Source: Tannerella sp.
Lineage (GTDB): Bacteria; Bacteroidota; Bacteroidia; Bacteroidales; Tannerellaceae
Assembly: GCA_031289515.1 (NCBI GenBank)
Contig: JAITPH010000026.1
Location: 1-13,583, forward strand
Length of the DNA stretch: 13,583 nt
Direction: 5' to 3'
Below the pieces are notes generated by a model. That model was not told the DNA's origin. It worked only from the letters and a program-made list of their open reading frames with translations, and ran no database searches. Both the position numbers and the translations under genes were made by a program. Shown piece after piece: positions 1-8,504 of the stretch (the stretch's first letter is position 1; each line of letters begins with the position of its first letter).

Positions 1-313
1 CTTCCACCGTTACCGAAGGCTTGGCTTCGAAAGGGCAGGCGAGGTCGAACGCCTTATATTCGTCCAAATGCGTGTGTACGACAAGCACTCCACCGTATCC
101 GGCTCTTTCGCCTAAAGCTATATTGACGTCTTTCGCGGTATATATCTTATATGAAGGAACAGCTTTCAGCGCTTTATCCTCGAAAGTGAGGTCAAGATTC
201 AAATATACGCGCGCCACGGGAATAGGATTCTTTTGCTCCTTGCAGGAAAATGAAAAGAATACTGTAGTCACAAGAACGACAATGCCCGATAAAAATCTGC
301 TCGCTTTATTCAT
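1..313 (-). CDS. Lipoprotein with Rieske-like features, 3' end beyond window
   Basis: The reading frame opens with ATG at 313 and is still open at base 1, giving 104 codons. The N-terminus MNKASRFLSG is followed by a hydrophobic stretch and the lipobox-like SFSC, so Cys24 is the probable lipidation site and the mature protein should sit in the cell envelope. The visible part ends with a strand segment GGVLVV and then KAFDLACPFEAKP. From memory, this pattern (a hydrophobic GGVLV strand, then a FDLxCPxE motif) occurs in small Bacteroidales lipoproteins annotated as Rieske-like, which carry further Cys motifs downstream. Those would lie off the left edge, so cluster or metal binding cannot be judged. 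It starts only 5 bp after the argH stop codon and is probably cotranscribed with it. Lipoprotein status is well supported; the domain name is tentative. Confidence 0.7.
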   Translation of the reverse strand, partial: MNKASRFLSGIVVLVTTVFFSFSCKEQKNPIPVARVYLNLDLTFEDKALKAVPSYKIYTAKDVNIALGERAGYGGVLVVHTHLDEYKAFDLACPFEAKPSVTVE

Positions 314-318
314 GATTT

Positions 319-1659
319 TCAATGTATTAACAATTCGTTTTCGGCGCGGTTAGCCTTGTCGAAATCGAATCCCTTAATTACCCGATTCATAAGAGATTTT
401 ATCTCTTCGTTACAAAGATTGCCGATACTGCCTTCGTGCGTATGACAAATTGTCCTGTCGGGCGAGAATCGACCCGCCTCTATTTCCAAGCCGACCTTTT
501 TATACGCATCCCTGAAAGGCATGCCTTCGAGGACGAGGCGATTGACTTCTTCGACACTGAATAAAAGCGCATATTTTTCTTCGTCGAGAATGTTTTTATT
601 TATACTGATTTCGCTCATCATCCTTGTAACCATCGTCAGACAGTCTTTCAGTTCGTCGAAAGAAGGGAAGAACAGTTCTTTTATCATCTGAAGGTCGCGG
701 AAATAACCGGACGGCAGATTGTTGCAAATAAGCGTTATCAGTTGAGGCAAGCCTTGAATCTTGTTGCATTTGGCGCGTGTCAGTTCGAAAACGTCGGGGT
801 TTTTCTTGTGCGGCATGATGCTTGAGCCGGTCGTATAGGCGTCAGGCAGTTTGATGAAACCGAAATTCTGGCTGTTGAACATACAAGCATCGAAGGCGAG
901 TTTTGAAAGCGTCCCCGCAATTCCTGCAAGCGCGAACGCAACAGTCCGTTCCATTTTGCCGCGTCCCATTTGAGCATATACGACGTTGTAGTTCATTGAA
1001 TCGAAGCCGAGCAGCTCCGTAGTCATGGCGCGGTTGAGCGGGAACGACGAGCCGTAACCGGCGGCAGAGCCGAGCGGGTTGCGGTTGCATATTTTGTAGG
1101 AAACCTGCAACAAATGCAAGTCGTCGATCAGGCTTTCGGCATAAGCGCCAAACCACAACCCAAATGACGAAGGCATGGCAATCTGGAGGTGAGTATATCC
1201 GGGCAGCAACACGTCCCTGTATCTGTTGCTTTGGGCGATTAAAACCTCGAACAAATCGACCGTAAGAGAGACAAGTTCCCTTATCTGCGCGCGGGTGAAC
1301 AGTTTGATGTCGAGCAAAACCTGATCGTTGCGTGAGCGTCCGCTGTGAATCTTCTTGCCGATGTCGCCGAGCGAGCGGGTGAGCATCAGTTCGACCTGCG
1401 AATGAACGTCTTCGACGCCGTCTTCAATAACAAAACCGCCGCTTTCGGCAAGCCTGTATATCTTGCGAAGTTCATCCAGCAGAGGCGTCAGTTCGTCCTT
1501 GCCAAGTAATCCGACGGATTCGAGCATAATGATATGCGCCATCGAGCCGAGCGTGTCGTACTTGGCCAGATACAAGTCCATTTCACGGTCTTTGCCGACG
1601 GTGAAGCGTTCAATATCCTTATCAATCTGTATGTTCTTTTCCCAAAGTTTTTGCGCCAT
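319..1659 (-). CDS. argH: Argininosuccinate lyase
   Basis: This cytosolic enzyme splits argininosuccinate into arginine and fumarate, the last step of arginine synthesis. The 446-residue protein belongs to the fumarase/aspartase superfamily. Visible conserved blocks are SGRSRNDQV (106-114), PGYTHLQ (153-159, with the active-site His157) and the signature loop GSSIMPHKKNP (278-288), whose serine is the expected catalytic acid. The signature loop is complete and the frame is unbroken, so the enzyme should be active. The length fits bacteroidete ArgH, which is slightly shorter than the roughly 460 residues usual elsewhere. The start MAQKLWEKN lies 14 bp after the stop of the SRPBCC gene; no better start is visible. 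It sits third in a minus-strand run after pyrE. Both pathways draw on carbamoyl phosphate, which makes co-regulation plausible, but no operator was seen. Confidence 0.97.
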   Translation of the reverse strand: MAQKLWEKNIQIDKDIERFTVGKDREMDLYLAKYDTLGSMAHIIMLESVGLLGKDELTPLLDELRKIYRLAESGGFVIEDGVEDVHSQVELMLTRSLGDIGKKIHSGRSRNDQVLLDIKLFTRAQIRELVSLTVDLFEVLIAQSNRYRDVLLPGYTHLQIAMPSSFGLWFGAYAESLIDDLHLLQVSYKICNRNPLGSAAGYGSSFPLNRAMTTELLGFDSMNYNVVYAQMGRGKMERTVAFALAGIAGTLSKLAFDACMFNSQNFGFIKLPDAYTTGSSIMPHKKNPDVFELTRAKCNKIQGLPQLITLICNNLPSGYFRDLQMIKELFFPSFDELKDCLTMVTRMMSEISINKNILDEEKYALLFSVEEVNRLVLEGMPFRDAYKKVGLEIEAGRFSPDRTICHTHEGSIGNLCNEEIKSLMNRVIKGFDFDKANRAENELLIH

Positions 1660-1673
1660 ACATTTGTCCGTTA

Positions 1674-2087
1674 TTATTCGTACGGCAATTGCGCCACTAT
1701 TTCGGAAATCTTATCTACGGCGTCCTGAACAGGCTTCGAGACCATAGCCTTGAACAGCGGATTCAGTTCGGCGCGAACAGTCATCTTCATTTTGGTGTCG
1801 TTTTCGGCAGCCTGCTTGAGTTGTATCCACATCAACAGAGGCACCGGCGAATTTACGGCAGACAGTTTTATCGTCCTGTTCGGCTCGCGTTCGACTATCT
1901 GAAATTTGACGATGCCGACCGGATCGACCTTGAAACTGCAAGTATCGCTGTCGAATGAAAAATCCTTTATTTTGTCCTGCGGTATGCGGTCTTTGACCCT
2001 TTCGAGATTGGACATGTCCGAAAGCATGGCGAACACTTTATCGTCGCTATATGGGATAGTCTTGACTTCGCTTGTAAAATCAGTCAT
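1674..2087 (-). CDS. SRPBCC-fold (START/polyketide cyclase-like) protein
   Basis: A 137-residue soluble protein without a signal peptide. The opening MTDFTSEVKTIPYSDDKVFAMLSDMSNLE is the usual first strand and helix pair of the SRPBCC/Bet v1-like fold. It is followed by alternating strands (FSFDSDTCSFKV, VKFQIVEREPNRTIKLSAV, MKMTVRAELNP) and a long C-terminal helix (PVQDAVDKISEIVAQLPYE), which normally packs over a ligand cavity. The fold assignment is therefore fairly sure, but the ligand is unknown and no catalytic residue can be named. It lies between pyrE (9 bp upstream) and argH (14 bp downstream) on the same strand and must be cotranscribed with them. From memory, this arrangement recurs in Bacteroidales, which hints at a role tied to nucleotide or arginine metabolism; that link is inference. 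Confidence 0.85.
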   Translation of the reverse strand: MTDFTSEVKTIPYSDDKVFAMLSDMSNLERVKDRIPQDKIKDFSFDSDTCSFKVDPVGIVKFQIVEREPNRTIKLSAVNSPVPLLMWIQLKQAAENDTKMKMTVRAELNPLFKAMVSKPVQDAVDKISEIVAQLPYE

Positions 2088-2096
2088 ATTCGTGCA

Positions 2097-2738
2097 TTAT
2101 TGTTTGTCCGGGTCCCATTTTTCGGGATTTTTGCGCCATTCCTTCAGGATTGAAATATCCTCTTCGTTGATGTAGTTGATCCGCAGCGCTTCTTCGATGA
2201 TTGCGTTATAGTTCGAGAGCGTGATAAGAGGCACTTTAGCATCCTTGAAGCGTTGTTCGGCGATAGGGAAGCAATGAGTGAAGATAGCGACCATTCCGAC
2301 GACGTCGCAACCGAAATTACGGACGGCATTAACGGCTTTGAGGCTGCTTCCGCCGGTCGATACGAGGTCTTCTATCACAACGACTTTCGAATCGGGAGGA
2401 AGTTCGCCTTCGATAAGGTTCTCAAGTCCGTGGTCTTTAGGCTCGGAGCGGATATAAACGAAAGGCAAGCCCAATAAATCGGCGACTAAAGCGCCTTGCG
2501 CAATAGCTCCGGTAGCAACGCCTGCAATAGCTGTCGCTTCGGGGTAGTTTTCGCTGATGATGCGGGCAAGCTCAATTTTGATTGTACTGCGGATAGCCGG
2601 ATATGACAGAGTTTTTCTATTGTCGCAATAAATAGGCGATTTCCATCCGGAAGCCCATGTGAACGGGTTTTCCGGCTGTAGTTTAATTGCTTTGATCTGG
2701 AGCAGTTTTTCAGCAACAAGTCCTTCTAATGTTTTCAT
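2097..2738 (-). CDS. pyrE: Orotate phosphoribosyltransferase
   Basis: Transfers the ribose phosphate of PRPP to orotate, giving OMP, the fifth step of de novo pyrimidine synthesis, in the cytosol. The 213-residue protein has the type I phosphoribosyltransferase PRPP loop VVVIEDLVSTGGSS (119-132), with the acidic pair Glu-Asp followed by STGGS. It also has the mobile catalytic loop EPKDHG (99-104), with the expected Lys101 and His103. The N-terminal hood includes FTWASGWKSPIYCDNR (26-41), which contacts orotate. Length is normal for the family. It is the first gene of the minus-strand run and faces the alpha-2-macroglobulin gene across a 159-bp AT-rich gap. The start MKTLEGLVAEKLL is the only sensible one. 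No attenuator-like hairpin was recognised in the short leader. Confidence 0.97.
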   Translation of the reverse strand: MKTLEGLVAEKLLQIKAIKLQPENPFTWASGWKSPIYCDNRKTLSYPAIRSTIKIELARIISENYPEATAIAGVATGAIAQGALVADLLGLPFVYIRSEPKDHGLENLIEGELPPDSKVVVIEDLVSTGGSSLKAVNAVRNFGCDVVGMVAIFTHCFPIAEQRFKDAKVPLITLSNYNAIIEEALRINYINEEDISILKEWRKNPEKWDPDKQ

Positions 2739-2761
2739 ACTTATTTATGAGTTTAGAAGCG

Positions 2762-2769
2762 CAAAAATA
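2762..2769 (-). promoter_or_regulatory. Candidate -7 element for the pyrE operon
   Basis: Read on the minus strand this is TATTTTTG, matching the Bacteroidetes -7 consensus TAnnTTTG. It would place the transcript start about 20 nt before the pyrE ATG. A TTTG -33 box is not present at the usual 19-21 nt spacing, and the region is AT-rich, so chance matches are likely. Confidence 0.35.
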
Positions 2770-2844
2770 GCAATTTTTATCGAGAAAAAAAATATTTTTT
2801 GAAATAAATGTCTCATAAAATGATAGAATCTGCTTTTTATCATT

Positions 2845-2852
2845 TATTTTTG
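2845..2852 (+). promoter_or_regulatory. Candidate -7 element for the A2M-pbpC operon
   Basis: TATTTTTG fits TAnnTTTG exactly and lies 45 nt before the alpha-2-macroglobulin ATG. The nearest upstream TTTG (2798-2801) is about 43 nt away, too far for the standard -33 box, so the promoter is either weak, activator-dependent, or elsewhere. The flanking 2860-2897 leader is A-rich with no Shine-Dalgarno sequence, as is usual in this phylum. Confidence 0.4.
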
Positions 2853-2897
2853 CAAAGAAATTCGGACAAAAAATATTAGTACACAAAGAATTATTAT

Positions 2898-5800
2898 ATG
2901 AGAAACTTTATTTTGAAAATATCGACAGCTATCGCAGTAATCTGTTGTTTGCTCAATTCCTGCAAGCAGGCGAAAGAGATTGTTCCTTCGGCTGAATTTG
3001 CACCTTACATCTCCGCTTATACCGGAGGTCTCGTATCACCGGATGCGTCTGTCGTTATTGAGTTTATGGATGCTCTGCCGGATGAAATACGGACGAAAGA
3101 GCCTGCCGGAAAGCTCTTTTCGTTTTCTCCTTCGATAGAAGGCTCTGCTCGTTGGCTTAACAGCAACACGATTGAGTTTGTACCGGTCGAAGGCGGAATG
3201 AAGCCCGGTGCGTTATACAACGTCTCGTTCGCGCTTGGGCAAGTGATGGAAGTAGAGAAAAAATTTTCGCGGTTTAACTTTTCATTCCGCGTCGAAGACC
3301 TTTCTTTCAAAATGTCGTTTAAACCCATTGAATTGCAGCTTGATAATACGGTTGTAGTGCACGGCGAGCTTTCGCTCAACAAGATGACCAAACTTGAGAC
3401 GGTCAGGAAAATGATTGTAGCGGAACTTGATAAGGAAAAACTCGAAGTAGACGTTGACGGCAATGAACGTTCGTTTAAGTTTTCGGTCGCCGGAATCACC
3501 AGAACAGACCAAACGAGGCAGTTGATATTTACGGTAGACGGAGCGGCGGCAGGCATCGCCGACAAAGAGGCGCGTTCTATAAATATACCTGCCAACGACA
3601 AGTTCGAACTGCTTGATTCGGAGATAGTTTTCACGCCCGAATACGGATTGCGGCTGACGTTTTCCAATCTCGTATCCGAATTGCAGGACGTGAAAAGTAT
3701 GATTACTTTGAACAACATCCCTATTTATACAATACAGGTACAGGCAAATCAGGTGATGGTCTATTTCACGCATCCGCCCCAAATGGCCGAGCTAAAGGTA
3801 ACGATAGACCAAGGGCTTAAAAATCAGGCGGGCGAAGCTCTCGGCGAGACAAAAGAATTGACGCTGACACTCGAAAAACTCAAGCCTAAAGTTCAGCTGT
3901 TGACTTCCGGTACGATATTGCCGACTTCGGACAATGTCGTATTGCCGTTCCGTGCGGTTTCGCTTCATGCCGTCGACCTGAAGATTATCCGTATTTTCGA
4001 GAGCAACGTGTTGATGTTTCTCCAGTCCAACTCCATGAACAGTCAGGCATCGGGACATTTACGGCGCGCTGGGCGTCTGGTTTATGCTAAAACTCTTCGT
4101 TTGGACAGGGATGCGGACAAGGATATTTCGTCTTGGAATAACTATTCAATCGACCTGACAGGTATGGTGAAACAGCAACCGGGCGCTATCTACCGGATAG
4201 AATTATCGTTCAAAAAAGAGTATTCCGCCTACGAATGTGAAGATTCGGAAGAAAGAGAAGAGGCGCTTGCCGACGCTCAGGGTCTGACAAGTATCTTTTC
4301 GTCGCAGGAAACGTTGATGACCGAAAACGACGAAAAATATTGGGACACGCCCGATTCGTACTATTACGAAGGGTATGACATGGAAATAGACTGGGATGTA
4401 TATGACTGGAACGAGACCGATAATCCGTGTAATCCGACATATTACATGCAGTCGAGCATTAAATCGACGACCAACGTGTTTGTGTCAAGTCTCGGCTTGA
4501 TAGCCAAAACAAACGCCGACAATACCGTATGGGTTGCGCTGTCGAATATCATTGATACGAAGCCTGTTGGAGGAGCAAAGATTAAGGCTTACAATTATCA
4601 GTTGCAGTTGTTAGGCTCCGGCGTGACCGACGAAAACGGTTTCGCGGTATTGTCTCTGAAAAACAAACCGTTCATAATAGTAGCGGAATCGGGCGAACAG
4701 AAGGGGTATCTTCGTTTGGTCGACGGCGAAGAAAACATGTTGAGCCGTTTCGACGTGGGCGGCGTCAAACTTGAAAAGGGACTTAAAGGATATATCTACG
4801 GCGAGCGCGGCGTATGGCGTCCGGGAGATACATTATATATAGCTTTCATGCTTGAAGACCGCGCAGGAAGCATCCCTTCGAATCATCCTGTCTCCTTTGA
4901 ACTTTATACTCCGCAAGGGCAGTTTTACAGAAAAGTGATTTCTACAAACGGACTTGACGGTTTGTATTCATTTAAAATATCCACGGAAAGCGTCGATCCG
5001 ACAGGGCTTTGGAACGCATACGTAAAAGTAGGCGGCTCGACATTCCATAAGGGATTGCGAATTGAGACGATAAAGCCCAACCGCCTGAAAATAAACCTCG
5101 AATTGCCGAAAATCATCAATGCCTCGAAGAAGTCGGAGACGCTCGGAATACATTCGCAATGGCTGACAGGCGCGGTCGCCCGAAGTCTCGACGCCAAGAT
5201 GGAACTTGTACTGAACAAGGTTTCGACCCAATTCAAAGGATATGAAAATTACGTCTTCAATAATCCCGCAACAAAATTCGCTTCGAGCAAAACCGAGATT
5301 TTTGACGGCAAACTGAACGAAAAAGGCGACGTCGAGTTTGCGATGGCAATTCCTTCGGCAGAGAATGCGCCGGGGATGTTGAGCGCAAATATTACCTGTC
5401 GGGTGTTTGAGCCGGGCGGCGATGCGAGCATATTTTCGCAATCCGTGCCTTTTTCGCCCTTTTCGTCATACGTCGGAATAAATTTCAACAGAAAAAATGA
5501 CGAGAGATATTTTTATACCGACGAAGACCGTATATTCGACGTCGTAACGCTCAATCCCGAAGGCAAACCTGTCGGCTGCAAGATAGAATACAAGATTTAC
5601 CGTATCGGATGGAGCTGGTGGTGGGAAAACAACGACGAATCATTCGATTCGTACATTAACAATACCAATTATAGACCTGTTTATTCGGGCGTAATAAATA
5701 CGGTAAACGGAAAAGGGCAGATTAAATTCCGCATAAATTATCCGAATTGGGGTCGCTTCCTTGTTTTTGTCAAAGATACGGAAAGCGGTCATGCTACCGG

Positions 5801-8504
5801 CGGCGCTGTGCTTGTCGACTGGCCATCGTGGCGCGGACGCTCAAACAGGGAAGATCCGAGCGGAATAAAAATGCTTTCGTTTTCGCTTGACAAGGAATCT
5901 TATAACGCGGGAGAAGAAGTAACCGTCACGATACCCGAAACGGCGTCCGCAGGAAGGGCGCTGGTGGCTTTGGAAAACGGTACGGAAGTCCTTCAGCGCG
6001 AATGGGTCAATCTCACTGCCGGAAGCGACACGAAATATACGTTTACGGCGACTAAAAACATGTCGCCCAATATTTATGTCCATATTTCATTGCTCCAGCC
6101 TCATGCCGCTACGACAGAACTGCCTGTCCGCATGTACGGCGTCATGCCTTTGTTTGTGTCGGACAAGGAATCCGTCCTGTCGCCCGAAATAACGACGCCG
6201 GACGTCCTGAAGCCCGAAACGGAGTTTGAAGTGAAAGTGAAGGAACAGAACGGCAAACCGATGACATATACGCTTGCCGTTGTCGATGACGGATTGCTTG
6301 ACCTGACGAACTTTAAAACGCCCGACCCATGGTCTCAATTTTATGCGCGCGAGGCGTTGGGCATCCGCACGTGGGATTTGTATGACAACGTAATGGGCGC
6401 TAATGCGGGCAAGTTCGGCTCGCTGTTCAGCATCGGCGGCGACGGCGATTTGGGCGAAGCGGCGACAAAGGCAAACCGTTTCAAGCCGGTCGTGCTGTAT
6501 CTCGGACCCGTTTCGTTGAAAGCAGGCGAAGTCAAGAGCCACAAATTGCGACTGCCGCCTTATATAGGCTCTGTCCGCGTGATGGTTGTCGGCGGCGGTC
6601 GGGAAGGCGCTTACGGAAAGGCGGAAAAGACTGTTTCGGTGCGCGCTCCGCTGATGTTGCTTTCGTCGTTGCCGCGCGTTTTGAGTACCGGCGAGAAGAT
6701 TTCGTTGCCTGTGAATGTTTTTGCTATGGAAGATAATGTCAAAAACGTTACCGTCAAAGTTGAAACGTCGGGCAAACTAAAGGCGTCGGAAGGAAACAGC
6801 AAAACAGTATCTTTTGTCGCTCCGGGCGACGAGGTCGTTTATTTCCCGATGCACACGAATTTTGAGACCGGAAAGGAAACAGTTACCGTCACGGCGACAG
6901 GCGGAGGCTTTACATCTAAGGAGACAATAGAAATTGAGATAAGGAATCCTAATCCGCCGACAATTCGATTCGACAGTAAACTGCTCGAAAAAGGTCAGTC
7001 CGTCGAGTTCGATTATGCGCTCGACGAAATATACGAGGGAAACTGGGTCAAGGTAGAGTTGTCGCGCATTCCGTCGGTTGATATTAGCCGCCGTTTCGAT
7101 TTTCTCTACGACTACGGCAATTATTGTACGGAGCAGCTGACTTCGCGCGCTATGCCTCTGTTGTATCTGTCCGAATTGAAGGATATCGACAAGCATGAAA
7201 CCGAGACGGTCAGGGCAAATATTACCGAGGCGATAAACAGCCTGTACAGTCGGCAGATGTTTAACGGCGGCTTTGCTTACTGGCCTAATCATCAGTATGT
7301 AACCGACTGGGTTTCTTCATACGCAGGCAGTTTCCTCGTCCTTGCAAAAGAACGCGGTTACGCCGTCAACAGTAATGTAATTAACAAATGGATAAGCTAT
7401 CAGCGCGGAGTGGCTCAAAACTGGCGTTCCGGCGAGTATTTAAGCAATAGGTACAGTTACGACCAGAATGATGTTCTTCAGGCATATCGTCTTTATTCGC
7501 TTGCATTGGCGGGCGCGCCGGAGATGGGCGCCATGAATCGCCTCAAGGAAATCAAAGACTTGTCGTTGCAGGCGCGTTGGCGTCTTGCCGCCGCTTATGC
7601 TCTTTGCGGCAAGACGGATGCAGCTAATGAACTCATATTCAATGCTGCGACTACGGTTGCGCCGTACTCTGCGAACAATCCTACTTACGGCTCTCCATAT
7701 CGCGACGAAGCTATGATACTCGAAGCGTTAGTCTTGCTGAACAAGAATGAAGAAGCATTCAGGCAGGCTCGGAAAGTATCGGCGAATCTTTCGCGCGAGA
7801 AATATTTCAATACCCAAACGACGGCTTATGCAATGGTCGCAATGGGGCAATATGCGTCGAAGATGTCGGGAAAGTTTGATTTTGACTGGTATGTCAACGG
7901 AAATAAACAAAATAAGATAACTACCCAAAAGGCTGTTTATGAACAGCAACTGTCGACGAGTCCGCCAAAGGGCAAACTGAAAGTCGATAACGGTAACGAA
8001 GGCTTGCTGTACGTCAGTATTGCTTCAAAAACATGTCCTGTTGTCGATGACCTTCCCGCCGAATCCGAAAATATCAAAATCGAAGTCACGTACAAGGATA
8101 TGAACGGTTCGCCTGTTGACGTTTCAAATCTGTCGCAGGGAACGGATTTCTACGCCGTGATACGTGTCTCGAATATCGGCGGCATAGAGTCTTATTCGGA
8201 CGTGGCGCTGACGCATATTATTCCGTCCGGTTGGGAGATATACAACGAACGGATGGTGGCGGCAAGCGTTGCGAACGGCGAAGATTCCGGCGTTACGTCT
8301 AAAACGTTTACTTATCAGGATGTGCGCGACGACCGTGTTCTCACTTATTTCGACCTTCCGGCAGGAAAGGCAAAAGAGATAAAAGTGCGATTGCAGGCTT
8401 CATATATCGGCGAATTTGTGTTTCCTGCAATTCTGTGCGAAGCGATGTACGACACGTCGGCTCATGCCCGCACTACGGCTAAACGTGTGGTTGTAGGCAA
8501 ATGA
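2898..8504 (+). CDS. Bacterial alpha-2-macroglobulin family lipoprotein
   Basis: A very large (1868 residues) envelope protein of the family that includes E. coli YfhM. Family members trap attacking proteases: cleavage of a bait region triggers a collapse and a covalent thioester link. The N-terminus is a lipoprotein signal ending LLNSC with Cys22. Recognisable landmarks in order: an N-terminal Ig-like macroglobulin region (about 30-330); an acidic, Tyr-rich segment with Cys residues (about 445-515); the MG2 motif YGERGVWRPGDT (634-645); the VDDGLLDLTNFKTPDPW motif (about 1125-1145); the A2M domain around APLMLLSSLPRVL (about 1245); the thioester motif Cys1410-Thr-Glu-Gln1413 in the helical domain; and a C-terminal receptor-like region with LTHIIPSGWEI. 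The thioester is intact, so covalent trapping is expected; some bacterial homologues lack it. The frame is uninterrupted. Its stop overlaps the pbpC start in ATGA, indicating translational coupling. The bait region cannot be placed with confidence. Confidence 0.95.
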   Translation: MRNFILKISTAIAVICCLLNSCKQAKEIVPSAEFAPYISAYTGGLVSPDASVVIEFMDALPDEIRTKEPAGKLFSFSPSIEGSARWLNSNTIEFVPVEGGMKPGALYNVSFALGQVMEVEKKFSRFNFSFRVEDLSFKMSFKPIELQLDNTVVVHGELSLNKMTKLETVRKMIVAELDKEKLEVDVDGNERSFKFSVAGITRTDQTRQLIFTVDGAAAGIADKEARSINIPANDKFELLDSEIVFTPEYGLRLTFSNLVSELQDVKSMITLNNIPIYTIQVQANQVMVYFTHPPQMAELKVTIDQGLKNQAGEALGETKELTLTLEKLKPKVQLLTSGTILPTSDNVVLPFRAVSLHAVDLKIIRIFESNVLMFLQSNSMNSQASGHLRRAGRLVYAKTLRLDRDADKDISSWNNYSIDLTGMVKQQPGAIYRIELSFKKEYSAYECEDSEEREEALADAQGLTSIFSSQETLMTENDEKYWDTPDSYYYEGYDMEIDWDVYDWNETDNPCNPTYYMQSSIKSTTNVFVSSLGLIAKTNADNTVWVALSNIIDTKPVGGAKIKAYNYQLQLLGSGVTDENGFAVLSLKNKPFIIVAESGEQKGYLRLVDGEENMLSRFDVGGVKLEKGLKGYIYGERGVWRPGDTLYIAFMLEDRAGSIPSNHPVSFELYTPQGQFYRKVISTNGLDGLYSFKISTESVDPTGLWNAYVKVGGSTFHKGLRIETIKPNRLKINLELPKIINASKKSETLGIHSQWLTGAVARSLDAKMELVLNKVSTQFKGYENYVFNNPATKFASSKTEIFDGKLNEKGDVEFAMAIPSAENAPGMLSANITCRVFEPGGDASIFSQSVPFSPFSSYVGINFNRKNDERYFYTDEDRIFDVVTLNPEGKPVGCKIEYKIYRIGWSWWWENNDESFDSYINNTNYRPVYSGVINTVNGKGQIKFRINYPNWGRFLVFVKDTESGHATGGAVLVDWPSWRGRSNREDPSGIKMLSFSLDKESYNAGEEVTVTIPETASAGRALVALENGTEVLQREWVNLTAGSDTKYTFTATKNMSPNIYVHISLLQPHAATTELPVRMYGVMPLFVSDKESVLSPEITTPDVLKPETEFEVKVKEQNGKPMTYTLAVVDDGLLDLTNFKTPDPWSQFYAREALGIRTWDLYDNVMGANAGKFGSLFSIGGDGDLGEAATKANRFKPVVLYLGPVSLKAGEVKSHKLRLPPYIGSVRVMVVGGGREGAYGKAEKTVSVRAPLMLLSSLPRVLSTGEKISLPVNVFAMEDNVKNVTVKVETSGKLKASEGNSKTVSFVAPGDEVVYFPMHTNFETGKETVTVTATGGGFTSKETIEIEIRNPNPPTIRFDSKLLEKGQSVEFDYALDEIYEGNWVKVELSRIPSVDISRRFDFLYDYGNYCTEQLTSRAMPLLYLSELKDIDKHETETVRANITEAINSLYSRQMFNGGFAYWPNHQYVTDWVSSYAGSFLVLAKERGYAVNSNVINKWISYQRGVAQNWRSGEYLSNRYSYDQNDVLQAYRLYSLALAGAPEMGAMNRLKEIKDLSLQARWRLAAAYALCGKTDAANELIFNAATTVAPYSANNPTYGSPYRDEAMILEALVLLNKNEEAFRQARKVSANLSREKYFNTQTTAYAMVAMGQYASKMSGKFDFDWYVNGNKQNKITTQKAVYEQQLSTSPPKGKLKVDNGNEGLLYVSIASKTCPVVDDLPAESENIKIEVTYKDMNGSPVDVSNLSQGTDFYAVIRVSNIGGIESYSDVALTHIIPSGWEIYNERMVAASVANGEDSGVTSKTFTYQDVRDDRVLTYFDLPAGKAKEIKVRLQASYIGEFVFPAILCEAMYDTSAHARTTAKRVVVGK

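Noticed and set aside
3017..3718. 233-codon open frame on the minus strand inside the A2M gene
   Set aside because: It lies wholly within a well-supported gene, has a low-complexity Ser/Thr-rich product typical of an antisense shadow, and no promoter or family resemblance was seen.
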